Shown piece after piece: positions 8,349-17,082 of a stretch of DNA of 64,000 bases. Below the pieces are notes generated by a model. That model was given only the letters and a program-made list of their open reading frames with translations. It did not search any database and was not told the DNA's origin. The DNA comes from Paenibacillus antibioticophila (GTDB lineage: Bacteria; Bacillota; Bacilli; Paenibacillales; Paenibacillaceae): the NCBI RefSeq assembly GCF_000455265.1, contig NZ_HG005139.1, forward strand, positions 1,930,376-1,994,375, read 5' to 3'. Numbering within the stretch: the first letter of the stretch is position 1; each line of letters starts with the position of its first letter. Made by a program: the position numbers and the translations under genes.

Positions 8349-9203
8349 TTATCCGAATACTCCGATAATACCCGCTAACAGCACAATAATCGCAAAAATC
8401 ATACGGTAATATACAAACACCTTCATTGGTTTCTTCTGGAGATAGGAAATAAATTTGTTGATAACAGCCAATGCGACGATAAACGATACCAGAAAACCAA
8501 CGCCAAGCGAGACAAGCTCCATGGAAGTCATGCTGCCAAACCCGCCGATTTTGATGATCTTAAGCGCACTCATCCCGACCATGACCGGAATCGCAAGGAA
8601 GAAGGAAAATTCAGCTGCTGCTACGGTCGTTAATCCGGCAACCCAACCGCCGATGATTGTGGAAGCCGAGCGGGACATTCCCGGAATAATGGCCAGGCAT
8701 TGAAAAGCGCCGATGATCAGAGCCTGCTTCACGGTCACATTGAGCTCGTCTCCGCCGCCGCCGGGCTTATTGTTGCGGAATTTGTTCTCCGCATACAACA
8801 TCCACAAACCGCCGAAGAAGAGTGAAAATGCCACAACAACCGGGGTGAAAAGATGCTTGTCAGACCAGTCATTCAGCAGAACGCCGAATACGCCGCCCGG
8901 AATGCAGGCAATCGCCAGCATCAGCCAAAACCGAAAGCCTGAACGCTGGAAACCTACCTTTTGAGGGAAGAAATTTACTAGCGTATCTTTGATTTTTTTC
9001 CAATAGAGTACAATCACGGCCAGTATGGCCCCTAATTGAATGACATAAGTATACATTTCAACATAAGATGGCGTCGTTCCGCTGAAGCTCAGCAAATTGG
9101 TGAAGATGACCAGATGTCCTGTTGAAGACACGGGCAGGAATTCCGTAATCCCTTCGACAATTCCCAGAATAATCGATTTTAATATTGTAAAGATATCTTC
9201 CAT
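8349..9203 (-). CDS. uppP: Undecaprenyl-diphosphatase
   Basis: Integral membrane enzyme that removes a phosphate from undecaprenyl diphosphate, recycling the lipid carrier for peptidoglycan and wall polymers. Overproduction gives bacitracin tolerance in known species. The 284 residues contain several membrane helices and both family signatures: GIVEGITEFLPVSSTGH near the N-terminus and PGMSRSASTIIGG in the second half. The start is taken as ATG 9203, with AAAGGAGAG upstream; an upstream in-frame TTG at 9227 would place the Shine-Dalgarno inside the gene. It is monocistronic, with its own terminator. Confidence 0.94.
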   Translation of the reverse strand: MEDIFTILKSIILGIVEGITEFLPVSSTGHLVIFTNLLSFSGTTPSYVEMYTYVIQLGAILAVIVLYWKKIKDTLVNFFPQKVGFQRSGFRFWLMLAIACIPGGVFGVLLNDWSDKHLFTPVVVAFSLFFGGLWMLYAENKFRNNKPGGGGDELNVTVKQALIIGAFQCLAIIPGMSRSASTIIGGWVAGLTTVAAAEFSFFLAIPVMVGMSALKIIKIGGFGSMTSMELVSLGVGFLVSFIVALAVINKFISYLQKKPMKVFVYYRMIFAIIVLLAGIIGVFG

Positions 9204-9355
9204 AGTGTCTAACTCTCCTTTGACCAACTCTTATCCATAGAGTGCGAAATAAACATACCTCATTACTTTAACAGCATCGCTTGCTCAAAATCAACTAACT
9301 GGACAATTCCCTACTTTTATCCTATGTAATCAAACCATTCATCCATGACTTAGAA

Positions 9356-9393
9356 TTGACATCAATATCACTATATCGTAATATTACGATATA
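9356..9393 (+). promoter_or_regulatory. Promoter with perfect palindromic operator for the ArsR gene
   Basis: The -35 TTGACA (9356-9361) and -10 TAATAT (9379-9384) are exactly 17 bp apart. A 22-bp perfect palindrome (half-site TATATCGTAAT, 9372-9393) covers the -10 hexamer. This is the size and position expected of an ArsR-family repressor site, so the adjacent regulator probably represses itself and the sulfur-transfer gene downstream. Confidence 0.85.
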
Positions 9394-9418
9394 TAAATAT
9401 AAGTCGGAGGACAACCGA

Positions 9419-9703
9419 ATGGACAATAACATCAAGCGTTATGAAGAAGCTTCCGAGTTACTCAAGGCGCTCGCGCATCCGGTACGGCTATGTATCGTGA
9501 AGGGCCTTCTGGAGAAAAAGGAGTGCAATGTGTCCTATATGCAGGAATGCCTTGGCCTGCCGCAATCGACGGTATCCCAGCATTTGCAGAAGCTGCGCAG
9601 CCTGGGCATTGTGGAAACGGAGCGCAACGGACTAGAGGTGTTGTACCATGTATCGGATACACGGATCACGCAGCTGGTTGAGTTACTTTTTAAGGAGGAA
9701 TAG
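9419..9703 (+). CDS. ArsR/SmtB-family repressor, probably thiol-sensing
   Basis: A 94-residue winged-helix repressor. ELLKALAHPVRLCIVKGLL opens the fold, and LPQSTVSQHLQKLRSLGIVE is the recognition region. It has three cysteines (Cys25, Cys36, Cys44). Two of them flank the region where metal-sensing ArsR proteins carry ELCVCD, but that motif is absent, so a persulfide or thiol switch seems likelier than a metal site; this is inference. The start is ATG 9419 with GGAGG at 9406-9410; an upstream in-frame ATG lies within the promoter. The stop is 3 bp before the next gene's start. It binds, by inference, the palindrome at 9372-9393. Confidence 0.9.
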   Translation: MDNNIKRYEEASELLKALAHPVRLCIVKGLLEKKECNVSYMQECLGLPQSTVSQHLQKLRSLGIVETERNGLEVLYHVSDTRITQLVELLFKEE

Positions 9704-9706
9704 CAC

Positions 9707-12211
9707 ATGGGTAAAAAGATACTTATTATCGGCGGGGTTGCCGGAGGAGCTTCGGCTGCCGCCCGATTGCGCCGGCTGGATGAAGAAGCAGAAATTATTA
9801 TGTTCGAGCGGGGCTCGTATATTTCGTTCGCCAATTGCGGGCTTCCCTATTATATCGGAGGTGCGATTCAGGACCGCTCCAAGCTCTTGGTTCAGACACC
9901 CGAAGCGATGCACCAGCGCTTTCGGATCGATGTGCGCATAGACAGCGAGGTTATTGCCGTTCATCCGGAGCAAAAATCGGTCACAGTCAGAAGCAAGAGC
10001 CGCGGTGAATACGAAGAGTCCTTCGATTCGCTCATTCTGTCGCCCGGGGCGAGTCCCCTTCGGCCTGCCCTGCCCGGGATCGAGAGCCCGCAAATCATGA
10101 CGCTCCGCAACATTCCGGATACGGACCGGATCAAGCATCATATCGAGGAAAAGGGCATCCGGTCTGCTGCCGTCATTGGCGGAGGGTTCATCGGGGTGGA
10201 GATGGCTGAAAATCTGCGTGAAATCGGGCTGGAGGTTACGCTTATTGAAGGCGGGCCGCAAATTCTTGCCCCTTTCGACGCCGACATGGCCGGAGCTCTG
10301 TCCAAGGAGCTGGAGGCTCAGGGCGTCAAGCTTCTGCTCTCTCACAGTGTGCAAGGCTTTCGGGAGCTTGGCGATAGGACGGAGGTCATGCTGTCCGGCG
10401 AGTTGACTCTGTCTGCGGAGTTGATCATCCTCGCAATCGGCGTGGCTCCGGATACTAGGTTCCTGCAGGGCAGCGGTATCGAGCTTGGTCCCAAGGGACA
10501 TATCCTGGTTAACGACAAGCTGCAGACCAACCGGCCGGATATTTTTGCAGTGGGTGATGCTGTCCAGATTACCGACTTTGTCAGCGGTACACAGACTGCA
10601 GTTCCGCTTGCGGGCCCGGCCAACAAGCAAGGCAGAATCGCCGCAGACAATGTATGCGGCCTGGGTACGACGTATAAAGGGACGCAAGGGACCTCTATCA
10701 TCAAAGTGTTCGGCCTGACAGGTGCAGCCACGGGTCTTAATGAGAAGACGTTGCAGCGGCTGGGCATGCCTTACCAGGTGACCTATGTCCATCCGAGCTC
10801 ACATGCCGCCTATTATCCGGGAGCTGTACCGATGACCATCAAGCTGCTGTTCAATAACGAAGGAACTGTTCTCGGAGCTCAAGCCGTCGGCTATGACGGC
10901 GTAGACAAACGGATAGACGTGATCGCAACCGTCATCCGTCTCAAAGGGAGCGTGACCGACTTAACCGAGCTGGAGCTGGCCTATGCCCCTCCCTATTCCT
11001 CGGCGAAGGATCCGGTTAATATGGCCGGGTACACCGCTGAGAATATTCTGACAGACAAAACTTCGGTGTTCGTGCCTGCCGAATTGGAAACGCGCGATCC
11101 TGCCTCAACACTGCTTCTCGACGTAAGGTCACCGCTTGAGCATGCGAACGGCCATATTCCCGGATCCCTTAACATATCTGTCGACGACCTCCGGCGAAGA
11201 TTATCTGAACTGGATTCCGGCAAAGAAATATGGGTGTATTGCCAGGTTGGCCTGCGCGGCTATACCGCTTCCAGCATCCTTCGGCAGCATGGCTTCCGCG
11301 TCCGCAATCTGACCGGCGGATACAAGACCTATCTCATGAGCCGTTACGCCCCAGAACCGTATTATCCATCCTCTGAAGCTGAGTTGGAGACAGCAGCAGC
11401 GGCGGTTGAGCCGGCTTCCGCCTCCACCTCGGACCGCAAAGAGCGTCTGTCTGCGGACACGATTACTGCCGACGCTGTGCTGGATGCCTGCGGATTATGC
11501 TGTCCCGGCCCGCTAATTCAGGTCAAGCAAGCGATGGACCCGCTAAACCCGGGTCAAGTGCTGCACGTAACCGCTACCGATCCGGGATTCTATGAGGATA
11601 TCGCCTCCTGGGCCAAAATGTCGCAGCATCAGGCGCTTCAGATCAACAAATTGCCCGCAGGGAAAATTGAAGCCTATGTGAGAAAGGGCGACCCTGCTGA
11701 CCAGGGATCCGTTGGTAAACAGACCTCTTCATCCACGGGCGCGGAGGGGACGTCCATGGTCGTATTCAGCGGTGATTTGGACAAAGCGATCGCCTCCTTC
11801 ATCATTGCGAACGGCGCTGCAGCCAGCGGCAAAAAAGTCACGATGTTCTTCACCTTCTGGGGATTAAACATAATCCGCAAACCGGAGAAGGTACAGGTCC
11901 AAAAAAATCTGATCGGAAAAATGTTCGGTAAGATGATGCCGCGCGGCAGCCGCAGGTTAAGCCTCTCAAAAATGAACATGATGGGGATGGGGGCCAAGAT
12001 GATTCGGGGCGTCATGAAAAGCGGCAATATTGCCTCCTTGGAGGAGCTGATGCAATCCGCGCTTGACCAGGGCGTTGAACTCGTAGCCTGTCAAATGTCG
12101 ATGGATGTTATGGGTATCCAGCAGGAAGAGCTGATTGAAGGCATCAAAATCGGCGGCGTAGGCTACTATCTCGGTAAAGCCGACCAATCGGGCATTAATC
12201 TGTTCATCTAA
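9707..12211 (+). CDS. Four-domain CoA-disulfide reductase-rhodanese-TusA-DsrE fusion
   Basis: An 834-residue multidomain sulfur-handling protein. Residues 1-450 are a CoA-disulfide reductase-type flavoprotein (IIGGVAGGASAAARLRRL FAD site; single redox cysteine Cys44 in SFANCGLPYY). About 455-545 is a rhodanese domain, with LLLDVRSPLEHANGHIPGS and catalytic Cys512 in VYCQVGLRG. About 588-655 is a TusA domain (DACGLCCPGPL, probable sulfur carrier Cys599). About 675-834 is a DsrE/DsrE2 domain with Cys795 in ELVACQMSMD. The chain could reduce per- or polysulfides and relay sulfane sulfur from Cys512 to Cys599 to Cys795; the relay is inference. AAGGAGG overlaps the arsR stop, so the two genes are translationally close and co-transcribed. 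Confidence 0.93.
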   Translation: MGKKILIIGGVAGGASAAARLRRLDEEAEIIMFERGSYISFANCGLPYYIGGAIQDRSKLLVQTPEAMHQRFRIDVRIDSEVIAVHPEQKSVTVRSKSRGEYEESFDSLILSPGASPLRPALPGIESPQIMTLRNIPDTDRIKHHIEEKGIRSAAVIGGGFIGVEMAENLREIGLEVTLIEGGPQILAPFDADMAGALSKELEAQGVKLLLSHSVQGFRELGDRTEVMLSGELTLSAELIILAIGVAPDTRFLQGSGIELGPKGHILVNDKLQTNRPDIFAVGDAVQITDFVSGTQTAVPLAGPANKQGRIAADNVCGLGTTYKGTQGTSIIKVFGLTGAATGLNEKTLQRLGMPYQVTYVHPSSHAAYYPGAVPMTIKLLFNNEGTVLGAQAVGYDGVDKRIDVIATVIRLKGSVTDLTELELAYAPPYSSAKDPVNMAGYTAENILTDKTSVFVPAELETRDPASTLLLDVRSPLEHANGHIPGSLNISVDDLRRRLSELDSGKEIWVYCQVGLRGYTASSILRQHGFRVRNLTGGYKTYLMSRYAPEPYYPSSEAELETAAAAVEPASASTSDRKERLSADTITADAVLDACGLCCPGPLIQVKQAMDPLNPGQVLHVTATDPGFYEDIASWAKMSQHQALQINKLPAGKIEAYVRKGDPADQGSVGKQTSSSTGAEGTSMVVFSGDLDKAIASFIIANGAAASGKKVTMFFTFWGLNIIRKPEKVQVQKNLIGKMFGKMMPRGSRRLSLSKMNMMGMGAKMIRGVMKSGNIASLEELMQSALDQGVELVACQMSMDVMGIQQEELIEGIKIGGVGYYLGKADQSGINLFI

Positions 12212-12282
12212 TTATTCCGTGGCAGTTGAACTGAGGATTGACACTGATTTACAACGTGTAAAATGTTCTTATATACAAATAT

Positions 12283-12320
12283 GCGGCAAGCTCAGCACAA
12301 TACAGAGCTTGCCGCTTTAT
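12283..12320. terminator. Bidirectional terminator between convergent genes
   Basis: An 11-bp perfect stem (GCGGCAAGCTC / GAGCTTGCCGC) is followed by TTTATTCATTT on the plus strand. It ends the ArsR/sulfur operon and lies just past the stop of the convergent gene at 12321. Confidence 0.85.
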
Positions 12321-13082
12321 TCATTTAACCGTCTTGTTATCCGCTTCCGCCAATTCCGTTGATTCAACAGGTTCAAATACCTCTCCGTTAAACCTGAATA
12401 CTTTCAGCGTTGTTTGCGGCGGTGCGGTACGGGTTACGTCATCATCCGCCAATTTGAATACCGTCTCCCAATGGTACAACCAACCCTCAATGACTTGATA
12501 GCTGCCAGCCAACAGGGAATGACTCCCTGCGAGCATCGCATTTCTTCCCTTTAACCAGCCGTTCCAGACTTCCTTGAACTCTCCGTTATCCAGATACCAT
12601 AAGTGAGCCTCATATACATCCACTCCGGTCCCTCCGGTACGATCGACCGTTTCGAAGATCATCTTCAATTCCACGTCTTTCGCCATGCCGGGATGAAGCT
12701 GCTCTACCTTCCAATCTTTCTCTGCGATCAACTTGTATTCTCCGTCCGCACCAGAATCAAAAACAAAAAATTGGCCCAGGTGGACTCCGCCGTCAATACC
12801 CGCGATGATTTCCAGTTCGCTGTCCGTATCCAGTTGGACCTCGACATAAGACAATCCTTCCAAATAGTATTCATCTCTTTGGCCCTGCTCAACAATCCAC
12901 TTTGCTATTTGGTCCCTTAACGGTAATTCTGCTTGCGCCGAGGCAGGCGGATCTTCGTTAACGACCTGCCTCTCTTTAGGGGAATGGGCTTCGGTCGAAT
13001 TGGCGGTGAAGTGATTGGATACTAGAACTCCCAGCAGCAACAGCATGAGACCAGCAATGAATGTAATCGTCTTCTTTTTCAT
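12321..13082 (-). CDS. Exported or membrane-anchored protein of unknown function
   Basis: I do not recognise this 253-residue protein. A basic N-terminus and a hydrophobic segment (ITFIAGLMLLLLGVLVS, residues 6-22) form a signal peptide or anchor. A Ser/Pro/Glu-rich linker follows to about residue 55. The rest is an acidic domain with alternating beta-like segments (YVEVQLDTDSELEIIAGIDGG, GQFFVFDSG); a VQLDTDSELEIIAG-like stretch of this kind also occurs in bacterial VCBS/integrin-like repeat proteins. The start ATG has GAGGTG 9 nt upstream. It is convergent with the sulfur-transfer gene and stands alone. Confidence 0.75.
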   Translation of the reverse strand: MKKKTITFIAGLMLLLLGVLVSNHFTANSTEAHSPKERQVVNEDPPASAQAELPLRDQIAKWIVEQGQRDEYYLEGLSYVEVQLDTDSELEIIAGIDGGVHLGQFFVFDSGADGEYKLIAEKDWKVEQLHPGMAKDVELKMIFETVDRTGGTGVDVYEAHLWYLDNGEFKEVWNGWLKGRNAMLAGSHSLLAGSYQVIEGWLYHWETVFKLADDDVTRTAPPQTTLKVFRFNGEVFEPVESTELAEADNKTVK

Positions 13083-13241
13083 TGTTCAGGGCACCTCGTA
13101 TCGGATTTGAGCTCGTATACCCTCATTGTAACAGAACTTGTTTCCAAGAAATGAAAAGTTTGTTAAAAATAAAATGGAGCTTGACAATAAAAGTCTCGAC
13201 GGAGGCTTATTCTACCGATTTGACAGTGATATGGAGTGAAA

Positions 13242-13267
13242 GGAAGAGGGTGAAAGCCCCCTCTTCC
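13242..13267 (-). terminator. Probable terminator of the pspA-ydjGHI operon
   Basis: A 9-bp stem (GGAAGAGGG / CCCTCTTCC) lies 22 bp past the ydjI stop. The minus-strand tail is only TTTCACTCC, so termination may be incomplete. Confidence 0.6.
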
Positions 13268-13289
13268 TTCCGGTTTTTGATGATCGGCC

Positions 13290-14282
13290 CTAGACCAGCT
13301 TCTGTCCGCAATTCGGGCAAAAATTAGCGCCTTCATTCTTTGCGCCGCAGTTCGGACAGAAGTTCGGCTTTTGGCTGCTCCCCTGAGCCGGAGAGCCCGA
13401 ATTCGCGGACGAATTGCCGGAAGAAGACTGATTCTGGTTCATGTTCTTCATCATCTCGCCTGCGAGATTCATTCCCATCATCATTCCAGCCATATCGCCG
13501 GCAACACCGCCGCCCTTTACTTTCCCTGAAGCAATGCCGTCTGTCATGCTGACCTGCTGGTATTTTTGCAGATTGCCGATCATTTCATGCGATGCCGTCT
13601 TGGTGATCATGTCCTGGATTTCCTTCGGATAGTTGAAGCTCATCACCTGGAAGCCGGTAATCGAGATCCCGTTATTAAGCACCTCCATATCCAGATCCTC
13701 GCGAATTCCCTTGGCAATATCGGAGGCATTTGCCTGAAGATTGAACATATCCTTGCCTTCCCGGCTGATCCACTTCATCAGCAGCTGATCAAGCACCGAA
13801 GTGATTCGGATTTTGACATCCTCAACCAGATAGCTGTTGCGAATACCGGCAATTTTATCGATCAGCGTTACATAATCGGTGACCTGGAAGGTAAAGGTGC
13901 CGTTAGCCCGAATCGGCATCCCGCCCGGTAGCTGCGGCGTTGGAATCAGCACCGGATTTTGCGTTCCCCATTTCACCGTAAATTCCTTCGTATTCACGAA
14001 GAGAACTTCCACTCTCATGCCGCTGTTAAAGCCGAATTTGAAGCCCTTCAGCGTCGACAGGAACGGGATAATATCCGAATCGATATTGTACTCGCCGTCG
14101 TCCTTGAAAATCCCTTCGATCTTGCCATTATTCACGAAGATTGCATCCTGACCGGGGCGAATAAGCAGCTTGCTGCCCTTCTTTATTTCACGGTTGCTCC
14201 ATTTCCAAAAAATCATATCCTCACGGAACTCTTCCCATTCCACTACATTGGCAAACTGATTCTTAAAAAATCCCATGCTCAT
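13290..14282 (-). CDS. ydjI: SPFH/band-7 domain protein with C-terminal zinc ribbon
   Basis: 330 residues, similar to Bacillus subtilis YdjI. An SPFH-like core fills about residues 25-235 (it reads WKWSNREIKKGSKLLIRPGQDAIFVNNG at the start). A Met/Gly-rich stretch (GDMAGMMMGMNLAGEMM) and a Ser/Asn-rich linker follow, then a zinc ribbon (FCPNCGAKN ... FCPNCGQKLV) at the end. It is the last gene of the pspA-ydjG-ydjH-ydjI operon. In B. subtilis the corresponding proteins are reported to gather PspA at the membrane under envelope stress. There is no signal peptide. Two nearby ATGs (14282, 14276) could both be starts; I keep the first. Confidence 0.88.
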   Translation of the reverse strand: MSMGFFKNQFANVVEWEEFREDMIFWKWSNREIKKGSKLLIRPGQDAIFVNNGKIEGIFKDDGEYNIDSDIIPFLSTLKGFKFGFNSGMRVEVLFVNTKEFTVKWGTQNPVLIPTPQLPGGMPIRANGTFTFQVTDYVTLIDKIAGIRNSYLVEDVKIRITSVLDQLLMKWISREGKDMFNLQANASDIAKGIREDLDMEVLNNGISITGFQVMSFNYPKEIQDMITKTASHEMIGNLQKYQQVSMTDGIASGKVKGGGVAGDMAGMMMGMNLAGEMMKNMNQNQSSSGNSSANSGSPAQGSSQKPNFCPNCGAKNEGANFCPNCGQKLV

Positions 14283-14291
14283 CCATCCTCT

Positions 14292-15167
14292 CTAAAATGA
14301 TCCTCTGCTGCCGCTGTGACTGTGTCCTCCGCCTGTTCTGCCGCCTCCGCCTCCGCCGCCGCTGTTGGTGTTGCGTTCAATTTTACGTTTGGAGACCGTA
14401 GTACGGATATATTGATCCTTCCTGGATACCACGCCAGAATTTCTGGAGTCTTCATAAGTAAACCGGTTCACCGTTACGCGTCCTCCCGCATTCGCCGCCA
14501 TGATGCCTACGGCAATACCGCCCACTGCCAGCGATACAATCAACTGGAACCAGCCGTTGGAAATAATAGATTCCTCATCATCGTCCGAGGCAGGTGTATA
14601 GTCTGTCCGCGGGACGCCTGGGCTTGAGATTCCCGAGCTGCCGCTGCCCGGATCGTATTCTGGCGCCGGCTCGATGCCCATGAACTCATTCGCTTTATCT
14701 AAAAACTTCGTAAATGCCTGCTCATAGTCCCCTGCTGACAAAGAAGTAGTGATCAAATCACGGATTTGATCAGCCCGTTCATTGGTCACATACTCCTTCC
14801 CTTTGTAGAACCCGGCCACATACAATTCACGGTTGTTCATGTCCAACGTCAGCATCACCACACTGACATTGCGCACATCGGAGTTCCGTTCATATTCATC
14901 GTAGAAATCACCCATCAATACCTGGACATCCGTTCCAGCAGGGTTATTGGAAGTATAAACAATAAAGTCCGTGTCCCAGCTTTGGCTGTATTCATTAGCA
15001 CGCTGATTTAGCGTTTCGGCCTGGCTGCTGCTTAACAGCCCTGCTTCATCATAGATTAACTGCTTTGTCTCATCCACGCTCGTTGCGTTAATCGTCTGAA
15101 GCGGGAAGAGCAGCAGGATACCGACCCAGATGGAGAGCATCCGGATCACCCATTTGTTGTTCATCAC
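14292..15167 (-). CDS. ydjH: TPM-domain membrane protein with Gly-rich tail
   Basis: 291 residues, similar to B. subtilis YdjH. An N-terminal signal segment (WVIRMLSIWVGILLLFPL) is followed by a TPM domain (about residues 35-165; YDEAGLLSS near the start, VVMLTLDMNNRELYVAGFYKG in the middle). A second membrane helix near residues 210-228 follows, then a basic cytoplasmic tail ending in a Gly/His/Ser-rich segment (GGGGGGGRTGGGHSHSGS). The start codon overlaps the ydjG stop (GTG 15167 or ATG 15164, GGAGG upstream), showing translational coupling. TPM domains occur in proteins handling membrane or photosystem stress. Its partner here is presumably YdjG. Confidence 0.88.
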   Translation of the reverse strand: MMNNKWVIRMLSIWVGILLLFPLQTINATSVDETKQLIYDEAGLLSSSQAETLNQRANEYSQSWDTDFIVYTSNNPAGTDVQVLMGDFYDEYERNSDVRNVSVVMLTLDMNNRELYVAGFYKGKEYVTNERADQIRDLITTSLSAGDYEQAFTKFLDKANEFMGIEPAPEYDPGSGSSGISSPGVPRTDYTPASDDDEESIISNGWFQLIVSLAVGGIAVGIMAANAGGRVTVNRFTYEDSRNSGVVSRKDQYIRTTVSKRKIERNTNSGGGGGGGRTGGGHSHSGSRGSF

Positions 15168-16195
15168 AGGAACCCGCCTCCCATGCTCAAGGAGATCAGC
15201 TTCAGGATCAACAGCGTGCCTGCAGAGATGCCGGTGAACCAGGAGAATAACTTAAGCTTGCTAAGTGGCGGTTTGCCGACCACCTTACCGGTCTGCCCAT
15301 TCATCGCAAACATATGCTCCTGCCGATTGTAATCATAAGTCAGAATCCATACTGGCAGCATCACATATCTCGCGCTTGCATGCGTTGTAGTAATGTGCTG
15401 ATTCGAGTAATTCATAGTCGTGTATCCCGAGACAGAATCCTGGATGGCTGACCGGATATAACCGGCAACCTTGTCCTTCGCCCGGGGAAGCAGCTGTGTG
15501 TCATTCTGACTGTATTTCTCAGCCATATACCCCGATAAGTAAGGCGTCTTGAATTCCTTGAGATGCTCGTAATAAAAGGGTTCGAGTTTATCCATCAGCG
15601 TATCGTCCATTTTATCCGCAGCATCCACCGGTACCTTGACATAATTGAGCTTCAGTCTGCGATAGACATCATAGTATTCGGTCTCGGTAATATGATAATC
15701 GCCGCGCGTATAGGATCTTACCTTGGTCCCCTCTCCGTAAACCTGAGCATCGTGGTGAAGATCGTACAGCCAGAACGGAACATAGATCCCTGTAATCTCC
15801 TTAATCCGGTCCGCGGTCATAAAGCCGCTTGGGGTCAGCAATCCTCGCTTGCACCATTTGCGGAAGGCCTGAATGGCTTCTTGTTCCGTTACCGTAAATG
15901 GGATGACCATGGATGGCGCAAGCTGTCCGCTCAATCGGTCGCCCAGCACGACCGGAGAGCCGCAGAAGCTGCATACAGTTGCTGAAGTGTCTTTGTTCGT
16001 AATCAATACCGCGCCGCAGCTCGTACATTGATATTCAATAGCTTCATCCTTCTCAAATACCTGCTGCGCTATCGGATCAAGCTTCTCCTCAATATTGTCT
16101 TGACGCCCGCAGCTCTCGCAGGTCAGCATCCCGCTGTCACCGTCAAACAACATATTGCCCCCGCAGTTGGGACATTTATACTCAATTACCGGCAT
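15164..16195 (-). CDS. ydjG: Double zinc-ribbon membrane protein
   Basis: 343 residues, similar to B. subtilis YdjG. Two TFIIB-like zinc ribbons lie at the N-terminus: YKCPNCGG ... LTCESCG (residues 7-30) and YQCTSCG ... TVCSFCG (about 54-78). A long central domain follows, with an aromatic IYVPFWLYDLH and a PVWILTYDYN segment. One C-terminal membrane helix (about 318-338) ends the protein, so the ribbons are cytoplasmic. It lies directly downstream of pspA by 36 bp and overlaps ydjH. It probably anchors or recruits PspA with YdjH; that is known in outline from B. subtilis and inferred here. Confidence 0.88.
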   Translation of the reverse strand: MPVIEYKCPNCGGNMLFDGDSGMLTCESCGRQDNIEEKLDPIAQQVFEKDEAIEYQCTSCGAVLITNKDTSATVCSFCGSPVVLGDRLSGQLAPSMVIPFTVTEQEAIQAFRKWCKRGLLTPSGFMTADRIKEITGIYVPFWLYDLHHDAQVYGEGTKVRSYTRGDYHITETEYYDVYRRLKLNYVKVPVDAADKMDDTLMDKLEPFYYEHLKEFKTPYLSGYMAEKYSQNDTQLLPRAKDKVAGYIRSAIQDSVSGYTTMNYSNQHITTTHASARYVMLPVWILTYDYNRQEHMFAMNGQTGKVVGKPPLSKLKLFSWFTGISAGTLLILKLISLSMGGGFL

Positions 16196-16231
16196 TCCAC
16201 ACTCACCCCGCTATGTTCAGCAGCAAGCTGC

Positions 16232-16897
16232 CTAATTGTTCTGTTTGTCTTTCAGAGCTGCCAGTTCCTCCTGCGGACTGCGTGTCTCAGCATTGCTTAA
16301 GCCCATGCTCTCCTCCCAAGCTCTGAACTCCTCATCAAAATCCTTCGGACCCGCCTTTAATTCAGCCAGGGCCAACGCTTCATTCAAGGCCTGATCGGCC
16401 TTCGCCTCCAGCTCGTCAAAGGAGGTCCTGCCCTTCTGCTGCTCCCGGTTTAACTTCTCCGCTTCAGACAGCATTTCCTTCAACTCCTGATTTTTAGCTT
16501 CCAGCTTCGTAAGATCAGAAGCAAGCTTCAGTTCCATTTGTTTCAGCTTTAATGAATGCTCTGCTGCCTGTCTGTAAGCAGCTTCAAGCTGCGCCAGCTT
16601 GCCGCTTTGCAGCTTCTTTTTCTCCAGAAATCCGAGGGCGCGCTGCTCCTCGCCGGCTTCCACGGATTTTTCGGCATAGCGCTGAAGCTTGCTGATCTCG
16701 GCTTGGCATTCCTCCAGGGCACGTCTGGAGCGCTGCTCCTCAGCCTCTACAGCTGCTGTCTCAGCCTTAAGTGAACCCAGATCCTTCTGGAGAGTCCGCA
16801 GATACTCCTTCACCGCTTGCTCCGGCTGCTTGGACGACTCCAATAAAGAGCGAATATTCACACTCATAATCTCCGCAAATCTTGATATAATTCCGAT
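16232..16897 (-). CDS. pspA: Phage shock protein A / IM30 family, possible ATC start
   Basis: A coiled-coil, membrane-binding protein that polymerises on damaged membrane. About 221 residues are expected from alignment with PspA (227 in B. subtilis). The amphipathic helix GIISRFAEIMSVNIRSLLESS is at the N-terminus, followed by long heptad-rich helices and the conserved FDELEAKADQALNEA region. The codon where the initiator Met of homologues falls is ATC (16895-16897), 6 nt after GGGGGAG. No ATG, GTG or TTG lies near: the next in-frame ATG (before SVNIRS) would delete the membrane helix, and the upstream open frame runs into the promoter region and the lpd terminator. First gene of pspA-ydjGHI. 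Confidence 0.88.
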   Translation of the reverse strand: MGIISRFAEIMSVNIRSLLESSKQPEQAVKEYLRTLQKDLGSLKAETAAVEAEEQRSRRALEECQAEISKLQRYAEKSVEAGEEQRALGFLEKKKLQSGKLAQLEAAYRQAAEHSLKLKQMELKLASDLTKLEAKNQELKEMLSEAEKLNREQQKGRTSFDELEAKADQALNEALALAELKAGPKDFDEEFRAWEESMGLSNAETRSPQEELAALKDKQNN

Positions 16898-16944
16898 CGT
16901 AATCTCCCCCTGTTCCCCTCCGGATTTTTCACCTATGTAAATAA

Positions 16945-16971
16945 TACTCCATTTTGCAGGTCTGGGTTTCA
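16945..16971 (-). promoter_or_regulatory. Candidate ECF (SigW-like) promoter of pspA
   Basis: The minus strand reads TGAAAC, 17 bp, AGTA. The SigW consensus is TGAAAC with CGTA about 16 bp away, and B. subtilis pspA is known to be SigW-dependent. The match is good at -35 and partial at -10. Confidence 0.45.
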
Positions 16972-16991
16972 TAAACATTCTGGCGGGTGTC

Positions 16992-17028
16992 AAAAAAAGA
17001 GGGCAAGACCACAGTATCGGTCCTGCCC
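16992..17028 (-). terminator. Terminator of the pdh operon
   Basis: A 10-bp stem, GGGCAGGACC / GGTCTTGCCC, is followed by TCTTTTTTT on the minus strand. It starts about 55 bp past the lpd stop. Confidence 0.9.
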
Positions 17029-17082
17029 TATCCATATCCTTAGGAGTAAAACGTAAAGACGGTCATTCAAAGTGAACGAATA

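Noticed and set aside
9356..9418. Upstream ATG of the ArsR frame (9356) as the start
   Set aside because: It lies in the promoter, overlapping TTGACA; ATG 9419 has GGAGG at normal distance.
9683..10792. Long minus-strand frame (369 codons) antisense to the sulfur-transfer fusion
   Set aside because: It mirrors the codon structure of the real gene on the other strand and has no Shine-Dalgarno or recognisable domains.
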